From contig OZ244040.1 in NCBI GenBank assembly GCA_965215035.1, positions 124,001 through 188,000 of the forward strand: a DNA stretch of 64,000 nucleotides, written 5' to 3'. The stretch comes from Azophilus sp965215035 (GTDB taxonomy: Bacteria > Pseudomonadota > Gammaproteobacteria > Pseudomonadales > Azotimanducaceae). A program made the translations under genes and the position numbers. The notes below the pieces were generated by a model, which saw only the letters and a program-made list of their open reading frames with translations, made no database searches and had not been told where the DNA came from. How positions within the stretch are numbered: the stretch's first letter is position 1; each line of letters begins with the position of its first letter. Positions 33,326 to 41,974 of this stretch are shown one piece after another.

Positions 33326-34696
33326 TCACCCCGCAGCCGTGGGACGCGTCCTACCAGACTGCGCGGCATCCAACTCCGCCAGCAGCCGCCTGTGGGTTCT
33401 GGCATCCAACCGGTAGGCTCTCGCCGCCACGATCATGATCACCATGATGCCCGCTGGAACCAGGGTCATCAGGCCGTGAATGGCCGCCAGCGAGGCGGGC
33501 GACTGCTCAACATTGGCGACATAGCCCGCCAGCGCAAGCACGGCGGCGATGCCGGCACCGCCCAGGGCCTTGGCCAGCTTCTGGAAGAAACTCGACATTG
33601 AGAAGATGGCACCGTCGGCGCGTACTCCCAAGCGCCACTGGGCGTAATCCACCGTATCCGGCAACATGGCCCAGCCGAGCACGGCAAGCGGCGTACCGCC
33701 CAGAGCCATCAGGCAGCCCCAGGCGAAAATCAGTTCAATCTCGGTATAGGGCGTGAAGTGCATACCGAGGGCGGCAGCGATGGTCACCAGCGCGCCGATG
33801 AGGATCCCCCCGGACTTGCCAAACCGGCTGGCCAGCGCGGGCGTGAGCAGCAGGCCCACGAACATCACCGGCAGCGTAACGCCAAACCAGGTACCGATCA
33901 GCTCGGGCCGTTCCAGGTTGTATTTGAAGAAATAGGGCGCGGCTGCCTGACGCACGGTGTACGACAGCATGCTGCAGGAAAACATGACGATGACCACGAG
34001 CAACGGCGGATTGAAAAACACCGCCTTGGCGCTATCGCCCATAGAGAGCCGCTGTTTGGACGGTGGCCGAATACGCTCTTCGGTTAACCCGAAAGTCGCC
34101 CAAAGCATGGCTGTGGCGACGACGGCGTAGAGCACCATCGACCACTGGTAGCCCGCCGCCTCGGTATCAAACCAGCCGACCAGGTTTGGGGTGCCCACCG
34201 ATATGACGTACCCTCCGGCAAACGCGCAGGCCATGCGAATCGTCGACAGTACCGTGCGCTCGTGGTGATCGGTGGTCAGCGACGCCGTCAGCGTGGAATA
34301 CGGGATGGATACCACCGTGTAGGCGATGCCAAAGCCGACATAGGTGAAGTAGGCCCACCACAGCTTGCCCAAGGCGGAGAAGTCCGGGATGGTAAACGTT
34401 AGTACGGCAAGCACCGCAAGTGGCAGCGCGCCAAACAACAGGTAGGGCCGCAGGCGCCCCCAGCGGCTGCGCGTGCGCTCGGCAATGGCGCCCATGATCG
34501 GGTCGGTGATGGCATCGACCAGCCGCGCCACCAGCATCACACCGGTCACGGCCGCGGCGGACAGGCCGAATACATCGGTGTAGAAGTACAACAGGTACGT
34601 CATCACGGAGATGAAGTACAGGTTGATGCCGAAGTCGGCGAGGCCGTAGCCCACGCGCTGGGAATTGGCAAGTTTCTCCCGTTGCGCGGCGGGCAC
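33326..34696 (-). CDS. MFS transporter, glycoside-pentoside-hexuronide (GPH) cation symporter family
   Basis: A 456-aa polytopic membrane protein with about 12 hydrophobic segments. The N-terminal pattern YGLADFGINLYFISVMTYLL followed by ARLVDAITDPIMGAIAERTRSRWGRLRPY (in two parts; the DAxxDPxxGxxxDRTxSRWGRxRP signature) is that of MelB/GPH symporters. Substrate is unknown; sugars or other small organic molecules move with Na+ or H+ in this family. It starts with GTG at 34696, overlapping the CoA-transferase stop by one base, so the two are coupled and may serve the same pathway. Confidence 0.88.
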   Translation of the reverse strand: MPAAQREKLANSQRVGYGLADFGINLYFISVMTYLLYFYTDVFGLSAAAVTGVMLVARLVDAITDPIMGAIAERTRSRWGRLRPYLLFGALPLAVLAVLTFTIPDFSALGKLWWAYFTYVGFGIAYTVVSIPYSTLTASLTTDHHERTVLSTIRMACAFAGGYVISVGTPNLVGWFDTEAAGYQWSMVLYAVVATAMLWATFGLTEERIRPPSKQRLSMGDSAKAVFFNPPLLVVIVMFSCSMLSYTVRQAAAPYFFKYNLERPELIGTWFGVTLPVMFVGLLLTPALASRFGKSGGILIGALVTIAAALGMHFTPYTEIELIFAWGCLMALGGTPLAVLGWAMLPDTVDYAQWRLGVRADGAIFSMSSFFQKLAKALGGAGIAAVLALAGYVANVEQSPASLAAIHGLMTLVPAGIMVIMIVAARAYRLDARTHRRLLAELDAAQSGRTRPTAAG

Positions 34697-35901
34697 TAGA
34701 TCACGCCTTCGGTACGCAGGGCGGCAATCTCGCCCCGGCCGCAGCCCAGTTCTTGCAAAATCGCATCGGTGTCCCGGCCAGGGTCGGGTGCTGCGTTGTC
34801 GAACCGCTCCGGGTGCGGGAAGGCGCTGAGGTTGATCGGCGAGCGAACCAGGTTCAGGTCGCCCAGCTCCGGGTGCGGTGCCGGCTTCGCCATGCCGAGG
34901 TGCCTGGCGTGTTCGTCCTCGAACGCCCCGTCGATGCTGTTGATCGGCCCGCAGGGGACCCCCACTTCGTTCAACTTGCGCACCAGTTCCGCCGTGGTGA
35001 AGCGCTTGGTTACGGCCTCGATTTCCGCATTGAGCGCCAGCTTGCGCCGCGCACGGCCCGCAGCCTGCCGGTATTCCTGTTTACGCGACAGGTCTGCCGC
35101 ACCCAGCGCCCGACAGAACCGCCGCCACAGGCGCCCGCCCGACGCCGCGATGTTCACCAAGCCGTCCTTGGAACGAAACGTGCCCATGGGAACCAGGTAG
35201 GGGTGATCATTGCCCTGTTGCTCCGGTACCTCACCGTTCATGGTGTACCGCGCCGCCTGGAAATCGAGCTTGTTCAGCATCGCCTCGAACAGGGAAGTGT
35301 GCACCCACTGACCCTGCCCGGTTCGCTCGCGGTGTAGGAGCGCAAGCAGGATACCCTGGCCGAGAAACATCCCGGCGGCGGTGTCGCTGATGGCGATGCC
35401 GACGCGCCAGGGCCCGGTGCCCGGCGGCCCGGTGACCGACATGAGCCCGCTCATGCCCTGCACGATCTGATCGACACCGGCGCGGCCGCTGTACGGGCCG
35501 CTCTGGCCGAACCCGGAAATACTGGCGTAGACAATGCGCGGATTCACCGCCTTGACGGATTCGTAGTCAACGCCGAGCCGATGCTTCACCTCGGTCTTGA
35601 AATTCTCGGCCACCACATCGGCGTTCCCCGCCAGCCGCATAAACAGCGCGTGGCCGCGCGGATCCTTAAGGTCCAGCGTCAGGCTGCGCTTGTTGCGATG
35701 CAAGTTTTGCTCGTCGGCACTGTGCCGGTCACCGCCGATTCCCCGCGAGTCGCCCCGACCCACCGGCGGTTCGATCTTCAGCACGTCCGCACCCCAGTCG
35801 GCAAGTAGCCGCACCGCGGTGGGCCCCGCCCTGGCGTGGGTGAGGTCGAGTACCCGAATATGCCCTAGCGGACCCACGTCAAGCCCCGGCACAGCCCCCA
35901 T
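34696..35901 (-). CDS. CaiB/BaiF family CoA-transferase
   Basis: A class III CoA-transferase of about 401 aa. IRVLDLTHARAGPTAVRLLADWGADVLKIEPP (two adjoining blocks, residues ~14-45) is the family N-terminus. The catalytic-Asp region is GPYSGRAGVDQIVQGMSGLM (~150-170). It moves CoA between acids such as formate/oxalate, carnitine or fumarate-type acceptors; the substrate cannot be told. ATG 35901 (MGAVPGLDVG) is chosen because earlier in-frame starts run into a dispersed repeat at 35966-36047. Coupled to the downstream GPH transporter. Confidence 0.88.
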   Translation of the reverse strand: MGAVPGLDVGPLGHIRVLDLTHARAGPTAVRLLADWGADVLKIEPPVGRGDSRGIGGDRHSADEQNLHRNKRSLTLDLKDPRGHALFMRLAGNADVVAENFKTEVKHRLGVDYESVKAVNPRIVYASISGFGQSGPYSGRAGVDQIVQGMSGLMSVTGPPGTGPWRVGIAISDTAAGMFLGQGILLALLHRERTGQGQWVHTSLFEAMLNKLDFQAARYTMNGEVPEQQGNDHPYLVPMGTFRSKDGLVNIAASGGRLWRRFCRALGAADLSRKQEYRQAAGRARRKLALNAEIEAVTKRFTTAELVRKLNEVGVPCGPINSIDGAFEDEHARHLGMAKPAPHPELGDLNLVRSPINLSAFPHPERFDNAAPDPGRDTDAILQELGCGRGEIAALRTEGVI

Positions 35902-35965
35902 GGAACAAGGCTCCGCTTGTACCACAGGAACCGAGGGCCCACAAACCAGCCACGGCAAACGGTAG

Positions 35966-36047
35966 TGCATCAGCTTGAATCCCGAGCCTGCCGAATCCCC
36001 TGTGTGCCGTGCTTCCGCTCGGCCCACAAATTCAAACTGATACACTA
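35966..36047. repeat. ~80-bp dispersed repeat with inverted ends, copy 1
   Basis: Begins TGCATCAGCTTGAATCC, has the conserved core CCTGTGTGCCGTGC and ends CAAATTCAAACTGATACACT. The ends are inverted repeats of each other (ATCAGTTTGAAT / ATTCAAACTGAT). Copies 2 and 3 are at 51101-51180 and 61465-61546. Confidence 0.8.
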
Positions 36048-36058
36048 CTGGGGGCTTT

Positions 36059-36250
36059 GCATGCGAGGGGTACTCCCTCGCGCTCCCCCCGGCTGAGGGT
36101 CGGGAGCTGGTGTTGCGCCGGGTCCAGTCGGGGTGCCCCCTCGCGCTCCCCGGCTGAGGGCTTTTATATGCGAGGGGTGCCCCCTCGCGCTCCCGGCTGA
36201 GGCTTTTGTATGCGAGGGGTGCCCCCTCGCGCTCCCCGGCTGAGGGCTCC
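36059..36250. repeat. Cluster of four ~42-bp GC-rich hairpin repeats upstream of the carboxylesterase
   Basis: Units start near 36059, 36127, 36166 and 36208. Each full unit contains GCGAGGGGTGCCCCCTCGC, a perfect 8-bp stem with a 3-nt loop, followed by GCTCCCCGGCTGAGGGCTTT. The last three are in tandem with ~42-bp period. The same unit in opposite orientation occurs at 39475-39620, on the other side of the esterase-MFS pair. All units are short of unique spacers, so this is not a CRISPR. Confidence 0.85.
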
Positions 36251-36266
36251 CCAAAATGGAGGCATT

Positions 36267-38069
36267 ATGAAAAAGGTAGCCATTGTAGTGATTGTTGTTG
36301 CCGCGGCGGTCGTCTTGGGCGGTGTTCTATATGTCCGCAGTTTGCCGGAGCCGCAGACACCGCCGGTGCGCAGCGACATGACGCACAGGGGTACGGAAAG
36401 CGGCGAGGTGGTGGGCTTTATCGATGCCCAGGGTGCCCGCGCTTGGCTGGGTGTGCCATTCGCCCAGCCGCCGGTCGGCGAGTTGCGTTGGCGGGCACCG
36501 CAACCGCCCACCCGTTCCGCCGAGGTTATCGAGGCCCTTGCCCCGGGTTCGCCCTGCCCGCAGTTCGCAACGACCTTCAGCGGTGCCGACGAGGGGAGCG
36601 ACAGGGTACTCGGCGATGAGGACTGCCTCTACCTCAACATCTGGTCGCCGCCCAACGCGCGGGAGCTGCCGGTCATGTTCTGGCTGCACGGCGGCGGCAA
36701 CACCATAGGCCATGGCGGCAGCTACTCCGGCACCCGGCTGGCGACGGCCCACAACCTGGTGGTGGTCACCATCAATTACCGGCTTGGCGTGTTCGGCTGG
36801 TTCAACCACCCCGCCCTGCAATCCGGCGACCCGGCGAATGATTCCGGAAACTACGGCACCCTCGACATGATACGGGCGCTGCAATGGACCCGCGACAACA
36901 TCGCCGCATTCGGTGGCGACCCCGGCAACGTGACGGTGTTCGGCGAATCCGCCGGCGCGCGCGACACCCTGGCGATGATGGCGTCTCCCCTGGCCGCCGG
37001 CCTGTTCCACCGCGCCATCGTACAGAGCGGCGGCTTCGATGCGACCGACCCGACGCTCGGCCGGAACCACGCCAGCGACGGCGGCCACGCGAACAGCGGG
37101 CGCGAAATCGTCAACCGCCTGGTGGCCACCGACGGCCTGACCGGGGCAGGCCAGACGCCACGCGATTTTCAGGAAGCCTGGCCGGATTCCGCGATTCGCG
37201 AGTACCTATACGGGAAGTCGCCTAAGGACATCTTCGCCGTGCTCGACGGCGGTGGCTTCGGCATGGTCTACCTGCCCGACAATTTCGGCGATGGCTACGT
37301 GTTGCCTGATCTCGCCACCGGGGAGCTGTTTGCAAATGCCGACAACCACAACCAGGTTCCCGTCGTCCTTGGCAGCAACCGCGACGAGCCCGCCCTGTTC
37401 ATGGCGCGCGACCCCAGGTATGTCGGCAACTTTCTGGGCATCTTCTATTCGTTGAAAGACGAGGACAGCTACCGGCGGCTGGTGCACTACGGCGCACGCG
37501 CCTGGAAGGCCAGGGGCGTCGATGAGTTGGCCCGGGCCATGGCCGCCTCCGGCAACCCCAACGTCTACGCCTATCGCTTCGACTGGGACGAGGAACCGAG
37601 CCTTATGGGCTACGACCTCAGCACCGCCCTGGGTGCCGCCCACGCTCTTGAGATCGGGTTTGTATTTGGGGAGTTCAATGGGCTCGGTCTGGGCTACCTG
37701 TACCCCAACGACGAAAATCAACGCCTGCTATCGGCAAGCATGATGTCCTATTGGGCGGAATTCGCCTACACCGGCGACCCCGGCATGGGCCGCGACGGCG
37801 CGCAAACACCCTGGCTCGCCTGGGGGACGAACGGCGAGTCCTCGATCATTTTCGACACACCCACGGACGGCGGCATTCGGATGGACGACGAGGTGGTGAC
37901 CTATGCGGCAATCAAGGCGGAGCTGGTTGCCGATACCGGTTTCAAGGAAAAGCGTCTGCATTGCGCCACCTACGTGCGCGTGTTCCGGCAGACGGAGTGG
38001 TTCGACGAAGCCGAGTATGAGGCGCTCGGCTGCGGCGACTATCCACCCGAGACCATCCCGTGGTTCTAG
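36267..38069 (+). CDS. Membrane-anchored type B carboxylesterase
   Basis: About 600 aa from MKKVAIVVIVVAAAVV. A single N-terminal hydrophobic segment (residues 4-22) serves as signal or anchor. The alpha/beta-hydrolase body of the carboxylesterase type B family carries the EDCLYLNIWSP signature (~115), the oxyanion motif FWLHGGGNTIG (~135), the nucleophile elbow VFGESAGA (~230) and a probable catalytic His in LGAAHALEIGFVFGEF (~470). It hydrolyses esters in the envelope. The ATG at 36267 has TGGAGG four bases upstream; an earlier in-frame ATG at 36210 reads through a repeat unit. It converges with an MFS transporter. Confidence 0.92.
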   Translation: MKKVAIVVIVVAAAVVLGGVLYVRSLPEPQTPPVRSDMTHRGTESGEVVGFIDAQGARAWLGVPFAQPPVGELRWRAPQPPTRSAEVIEALAPGSPCPQFATTFSGADEGSDRVLGDEDCLYLNIWSPPNARELPVMFWLHGGGNTIGHGGSYSGTRLATAHNLVVVTINYRLGVFGWFNHPALQSGDPANDSGNYGTLDMIRALQWTRDNIAAFGGDPGNVTVFGESAGARDTLAMMASPLAAGLFHRAIVQSGGFDATDPTLGRNHASDGGHANSGREIVNRLVATDGLTGAGQTPRDFQEAWPDSAIREYLYGKSPKDIFAVLDGGGFGMVYLPDNFGDGYVLPDLATGELFANADNHNQVPVVLGSNRDEPALFMARDPRYVGNFLGIFYSLKDEDSYRRLVHYGARAWKARGVDELARAMAASGNPNVYAYRFDWDEEPSLMGYDLSTALGAAHALEIGFVFGEFNGLGLGYLYPNDENQRLLSASMMSYWAEFAYTGDPGMGRDGAQTPWLAWGTNGESSIIFDTPTDGGIRMDDEVVTYAAIKAELVADTGFKEKRLHCATYVRVFRQTEWFDEAEYEALGCGDYPPETIPWF

Positions 38070-38106
38070 CGCGGATACTCTACCGAGGGCCGCGTTGATC
38101 GCGCCG

Positions 38107-38144
38107 GACTTTGCCAAGGGCTGGTGGGCGACTTTGGGATGGCC
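38107..38144 (-). repeat. Partial copy of the 148-bp repeat (left end)
   Basis: Reverse complement reads GGCCATCCCAAAGTCGCC, then a spacer, AGCCCTTGGCAAAG, matching the first ~38 bp of the elements at 42493 and 61551. It lies between the converging esterase and MFS genes. Confidence 0.55.
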
Positions 38145-38178
38145 GGGCCGCCGCGCCGGCAACGACGGCATGCCCTGC

Positions 38179-39357
38179 CTAGCGGCGGGCCTGGGCCATC
38201 ACCGGGCGGCAAAGTAGCAGGCCAACCACGAAGCAGCCCGCCGCGAACCACCCGTTCGCCGCAAAGCCGCCTGCCGCGTCGCTGATGGCACCGCCGGCGA
38301 AGGGGGCTACCGCACCGCCAATCAGCACAAACGCCGGATGTGAGCCGGCCAGCGCACCGGTAGGGTCGAAGCGGGACAACACACCCAGCATGATCGGCAT
38401 CAATGCCGTGGGCAGTGCCGCGAACAGGGGCGTGGCGAGAAAGAACACCAGGGTGCTGTCGGCACCGGACAACGCCAGGCCCGTCACCAGCAATATCGAA
38501 ACGATGACCAGCACCGGCAGCCCCGGCGCGGTGCGGCTGCCGATGTAGCCTGCCAGCAACGGGCACAGGATGCCGACTACGGCACCGGCCATCATCACAT
38601 AGCCAATTATCTCCGCCTCGAGGAGCACGGCGCGGCCTACCCTAACCAGGAAGAGCCCCAGGGTACCGTGTCCGAAAAAGATCAGCCCAATCCCGAACAG
38701 GGCAAGCCAGCCAATCCCCTTGGAAGGTGGCTGCACATTAGGGTCGGGTGCCGGCAACGGTTTCAACACCGGTGTGCCGCGAATGAACGCGAGCGCCAGC
38801 AGCGAGCACACCACATACACGGCATACAGCCCGTCCAGCTCGTTCCAAGCCAGGAAACCGGGCGACAGGTCATTCGCCAGCACATGCGCGTGCAGCGCCC
38901 GGGGCAGCAAAAACGCCAGGGCGAGGCCCATGACGCCCACCAGCGAATTGATGACGCCGAAGGTCAGTTCGGGTGTTGCCGAGCGGGCAGCAGTAGCCAT
39001 CACCGTGGACACCACCGCGCCCAGCGCAAAGCCCGCCGGGGCGCGCAGCACCAGCAATTCCCAAACCGATTCGGTGAACAGGGACAACAGGTTGAAAAGA
39101 ACAATCGCCAGCGTACCCAGGACATACACCCGGTGCGCATGCAAGCGCGGGGCCAGCCGGGCGAGCAGCAGGTTACCCGCGGCTATGGCGCCCATCTCCG
39201 TGGAAGCCACAAGCCCCGCCTGGAAGTTGGTGGCCGCAAACGAGAGCACGATGGCATCGACATTGAACGCCATGCCAAGCGATGCCGCGAACGCCAGCAA
39301 CAGCACCGCCGTGAGCGACACCGACTGCCCCGGCGTGAAAGCAATACGGCCCTCCAT
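38179..39357 (-). CDS. MFS transporter
   Basis: About 392 aa from MEGRIAFTPGQSVSL, with ~12 hydrophobic segments typical of the major facilitator superfamily and no signature that names a substrate. Recognisable features are GVINSLVGVMGLALAFLLP in the middle and GAIAAGNLLLARLAPRLHAHR after the second segment (in place of the usual GxxxDRxGRR loop). Start is uncertain: in-frame alternatives at 39429 and 39564 exist, but the latter begins inside a repeat unit. It converges with the carboxylesterase; both are enclosed by inverted repeat clusters, suggesting a shared history. Confidence 0.75.
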   Translation of the reverse strand: MEGRIAFTPGQSVSLTAVLLLAFAASLGMAFNVDAIVLSFAATNFQAGLVASTEMGAIAAGNLLLARLAPRLHAHRVYVLGTLAIVLFNLLSLFTESVWELLVLRAPAGFALGAVVSTVMATAARSATPELTFGVINSLVGVMGLALAFLLPRALHAHVLANDLSPGFLAWNELDGLYAVYVVCSLLALAFIRGTPVLKPLPAPDPNVQPPSKGIGWLALFGIGLIFFGHGTLGLFLVRVGRAVLLEAEIIGYVMMAGAVVGILCPLLAGYIGSRTAPGLPVLVIVSILLVTGLALSGADSTLVFFLATPLFAALPTALMPIMLGVLSRFDPTGALAGSHPAFVLIGGAVAPFAGGAISDAAGGFAANGWFAAGCFVVGLLLCRPVMAQARR

Positions 39358-39474
39358 AAACTTGGCGTCTCGTGTCACAAGCTTCTCCACAATCCCGCCG
39401 CGGCCAGCCCGGCCACAACCCTTCCACATCGGCTGATCAAACCGCGGTGCAGGCGTAATCACCACGGCAAGAGC

Positions 39475-39620
39475 CCTCAGCCGGGGAGCGCGAGGGGGCA
39501 CCCCTCGCATACAAAGACTCAGCCGGGGAGCGCGAGGGAGCACCGCCGTCGAAATCGTGCGCACCTCCCGCGTATAGCCTCAGCCCGGGAGCGCGAGGGG
39601 CACCCCTCGCATACAAATGG
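39475..39620. repeat. Cluster of three ~42-bp GC-rich hairpin repeats, inverted relative to the 36-kb cluster
   Basis: Units near 39475-39515, 39517-39550 (degenerate hairpin) and 39577-39620 read CTCAGCCGGGGAGCGCGAGG then GGCACCCCTCGCATACAAA, the reverse complement of the units at 36059-36250. Confidence 0.8.
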
Positions 39621-39665
39621 CGCAACCCGCAGGCCGAGCCAATGCGGCATCATGTTACCGACAGA

Positions 39666-39683
39666 AGTCGCAGTCAAACCCGT
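39666..39683 (+). repeat. Target-site duplication of the IS, left copy
   Basis: AGTCGCAGTCAAACCCGT is repeated exactly at 41356-41373, directly outside the other end of the insertion sequence. Confidence 0.85.
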
Positions 39684-41355
39684 GTTAAGAACAAATAAAG
39701 TGTCCGCTTTAAGAACAGATGAACTGTCCGGTCTCATAGTGCTCTGTTTTATTGGACGGAGCGTGAAAGGATGGGCAGGGCGAGTCTGCTACAGGAGAAG
39801 CGGAAGATGCTGTTCGAGGAGATTCACTCGGTATGGACGGAGCGCCGGTTGACGCAGGAGGAGGCGGCGCAGTTGCTGGGGATTTGTCCCCGGACGTTCC
39901 GGCGCTGGGTTGGCCGCTACGAGGGGTTTGGGATCGACGGCCTACGGGACAGGCGCCTGTCCGGGGTGTCCCACCGGGCGGCGCCGGTGGACGAGGTGAT
40001 GCGGCTGGTGGACCGATATCGGACCCGTCACGAGGGGTGGAACGTGAGGCACTTCTATTCCTGGTATCGGCGCGACGGCGGACAGCGCAGCTACGGTTGG
40101 GTCAAGGACAAGCTGCAACAGGCCGGCGCGGTGGCCAAGTCGAAGGGCCGCGGCAAGCACCGCAGGCGGCGGGAGCGGGCGCCGTGGCCGGGCGTGATGT
40201 TGCATCAGGACGGCAGCGACCATCACTGGATCGCCTCGGCGCGCTGGGACCTGATCGTGACCATGGACGACGCCACCAACGAGCACTATTCGATGTTCTT
40301 CTGCGAGGAGGAAGGCACCTGGAGCAGCTTTCGGGGGGTGCGGGAGACGATTGAGCGGCGGGGTCTGTTTTGCTCGTTGTACACGGACCGGGGTTCGCAC
40401 TATTGGAACACGCCGACGGCGGGCGGCAGGGTGGACCGCGAGAACCCGACCCAGTTCGGACGGGCGATGGCGCAGCTCGGCATCGAGATGATTCCCGCGT
40501 ATTCGCCGGAGGCGCGGGGCCGCTCGGAACGTGCGTTCGGCACCCACCAGGGACGGCTGCCCAACGAGTTGGCCGCGGCGGGGGTGACGGACATCGTCTC
40601 CGCCAACCGCCATGTGCGGGAGATGTATCTGCCGGCCTTCAACGCGGAGTTCGCGCGGCCGGCCCGCGAGGCGGGATCGGCGTTCGTTGTCTGTCGGGAC
40701 CCCTCGACTCTGGACGACATCCTGTGCGAGGTTCACGAGCGCGGCGTCGGCCGGGACAACTGCGTGCGTTTCGACGGGCGGATTCTGCAATTGCCCGCAA
40801 ACCGTCACCGGCCCCACTACGCCAGGGTCCGGGTCAAGGTCCGCCGCCATGCGGGCGGCGAGTTGTCGGTCTGGCATGGGCCGCGCAAGCTGGCCATCTA
40901 CAGCCCGGAGGGCGAGCTGCGAACCGATGGGGAAGTGGCCGTTGCCGCGTAGGCCGCACCGACGGGCACGAGGGGCCTCTCGCCGGCACCACCGGCTTCG
41001 GCGCGCGGGTCCGGTTGCGGGAATCGCCAGCCGATGGGCTGCCGGGACCGGCAACGCCACGGCTCGCCTCGCGTCAAGCCGCTGCGCGGCTCCTCCACTG
41101 CGTTTCGGCCCTGCGGGTGACCCGAGGCGATCCGCGGCGTACGGGTTGGCCAGGGCCGTAAGCAAGCTTCCGGCCCTGGCTGGCCGGCGGGCACAGAGGA
41201 GGACCCCCACAGCGGGCCCGGAACCTACGATTTGGAGGGTTGGCGAACAGACACGTTTCTGCCGCGGGTCGGCACTAAAGTCCTGCCCGTGCGGCCCGCG
41301 GCAGAACCGGACACTTTATTTGTTTTAAAAGCGGACAGTTCTATTTGTTTACAAC
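39684..41355 (+). mobile_element. Complete insertion sequence, IS1202-like (ISNCY)
   Basis: 1,672 bp bounded by an exact 18-bp direct repeat. Left end GTTAAGAACAAATAAAGTGT and the complement of the right end GTTGTAAACAAATAGAACTG are imperfect inverted repeats. A second internal copy follows at each end (AAGAACAGATGAACTGTCC on the left; AAAACAAATAAAGTGTCC on the right), i.e. two tandem transposase-binding sites per end. One transposase gene (39771-40952) is inside. The ~400 bp between the gene and the right end (40953-41355) contains no supportable second gene. The intact gene and exact target duplication indicate a fairly recent insertion. Confidence 0.88.
39771..40952 (+). CDS. IS1202/ISNCY-type DDE transposase
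   Basis: 393 aa. An N-terminal helix-turn-helix (LTQEEAAQLLGICPRTFRRW, ~28-47) precedes an rve-like catalytic core. Acidic residues lie in MLHQDGSDHHWI (~140), LYTDRGSHYW (~205) and a Glu in SPEARGRSERAFGTHQGRL (~245). These match the D-D-E pattern of IS1202/ISDol1-like elements, which also share the AxGRxER..GTxQxRL block. Start MGRASLLQEK has GGAG nine bases upstream; an internal ATG at 39807 is also possible. The reading frame is complete. Confidence 0.92.
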   Translation: MGRASLLQEKRKMLFEEIHSVWTERRLTQEEAAQLLGICPRTFRRWVGRYEGFGIDGLRDRRLSGVSHRAAPVDEVMRLVDRYRTRHEGWNVRHFYSWYRRDGGQRSYGWVKDKLQQAGAVAKSKGRGKHRRRRERAPWPGVMLHQDGSDHHWIASARWDLIVTMDDATNEHYSMFFCEEEGTWSSFRGVRETIERRGLFCSLYTDRGSHYWNTPTAGGRVDRENPTQFGRAMAQLGIEMIPAYSPEARGRSERAFGTHQGRLPNELAAAGVTDIVSANRHVREMYLPAFNAEFARPAREAGSAFVVCRDPSTLDDILCEVHERGVGRDNCVRFDGRILQLPANRHRPHYARVRVKVRRHAGGELSVWHGPRKLAIYSPEGELRTDGEVAVAA

Positions 41356-41373
41356 AGTCGCAGTCAAACCCGT
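41356..41373 (+). repeat. Target-site duplication of the IS, right copy
   Basis: AGTCGCAGTCAAACCCGT, identical to 39666-39683. Confidence 0.85.
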
Positions 41374-41503
41374 TGACCGCACGGCAGCCGCTGGGTTTGA
41401 ATAATGGGGAAGACGGAAACCACCTTGGTGCCGCTACGGCGAGTGGCCTTTGCGGCACAGGCCCCGCCCGGCAAACTCCCTAGCAACGGAGCAGACGTAG
41501 CCT

Positions 41504-41974
41504 ATGACCAACGCTGATGCCCCCGCCCGGGCGGGCACCCCGAATGCCGATGAGATTCGTGCGCTGGTCGGCCACCGGTTTCCCGGGGGCGACTACACCA
41601 TTGCCCACTGGGAGAACTTTCTACTCACCGAGTGCACCGGAGCGCCGCCACTGCCGAATGGGCTGGCCCACCCGGTGGCCCTATTCCACGTGCCGATCCT
41701 CGGCGCCAATACCAGCATTGCGGAAATGTTCGCCCTGGGGCAGGCGGAATCCGACTTCTCGATCGGTATTGAAAGTTACGATTGGGAGATTTTCGAGCCG
41801 CTGCGCGAGGAGGTGCGCTACCACATCACCGGCGAGGTGACCGCGGCCGACCGCCGCAGCGAGGGGACGCGCACATTCGACCGCATACAGTTCCGTTTCA
41901 ACCTGCACGGCCCGGATGGCGGCCACGCCGCACGCACCACCATCACCTGGCACTACAACAGGAGCCAACCATGA
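41504..41974 (+). CDS. Hot-dog fold protein, MaoC-like dehydratase N-terminal (FAS1-type) subunit
   Basis: 156 aa with hot-dog-like features (EMFALGQAESDFSIGIESYDWEIFEPLREEV) but without the DxNxxH hydratase motif. It resembles the N-terminal half of two-domain MaoC dehydratases. It overlaps the next gene by 4 bp (ATGA), and the pair probably forms one heteromeric enoyl-CoA/3-hydroxyacyl-CoA dehydratase. Its substrate is unknown. It starts ~130 bp after the IS, which may have displaced its original promoter. Confidence 0.7.
   Translation: MTNADAPARAGTPNADEIRALVGHRFPGGDYTIAHWENFLLTECTGAPPLPNGLAHPVALFHVPILGANTSIAEMFALGQAESDFSIGIESYDWEIFEPLREEVRYHITGEVTAADRRSEGTRTFDRIQFRFNLHGPDGGHAARTTITWHYNRSQP

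Noticed and set aside
35902..36045. N-terminal extension of the CoA-transferase to 36045
   Set aside because: The extra residues come from a dispersed repeat; ATG 35901 gives the family-type N-terminus.
36059..36250. Possible CRISPR array
   Set aside because: The units are palindromic and nearly contiguous, with no unique spacers and no cas genes.
39437..39625. Short minus-strand ORF with repeated ARGAPSRSPAE peptides
   Set aside because: It is the translation of the GC-rich hairpin repeats, not a gene.
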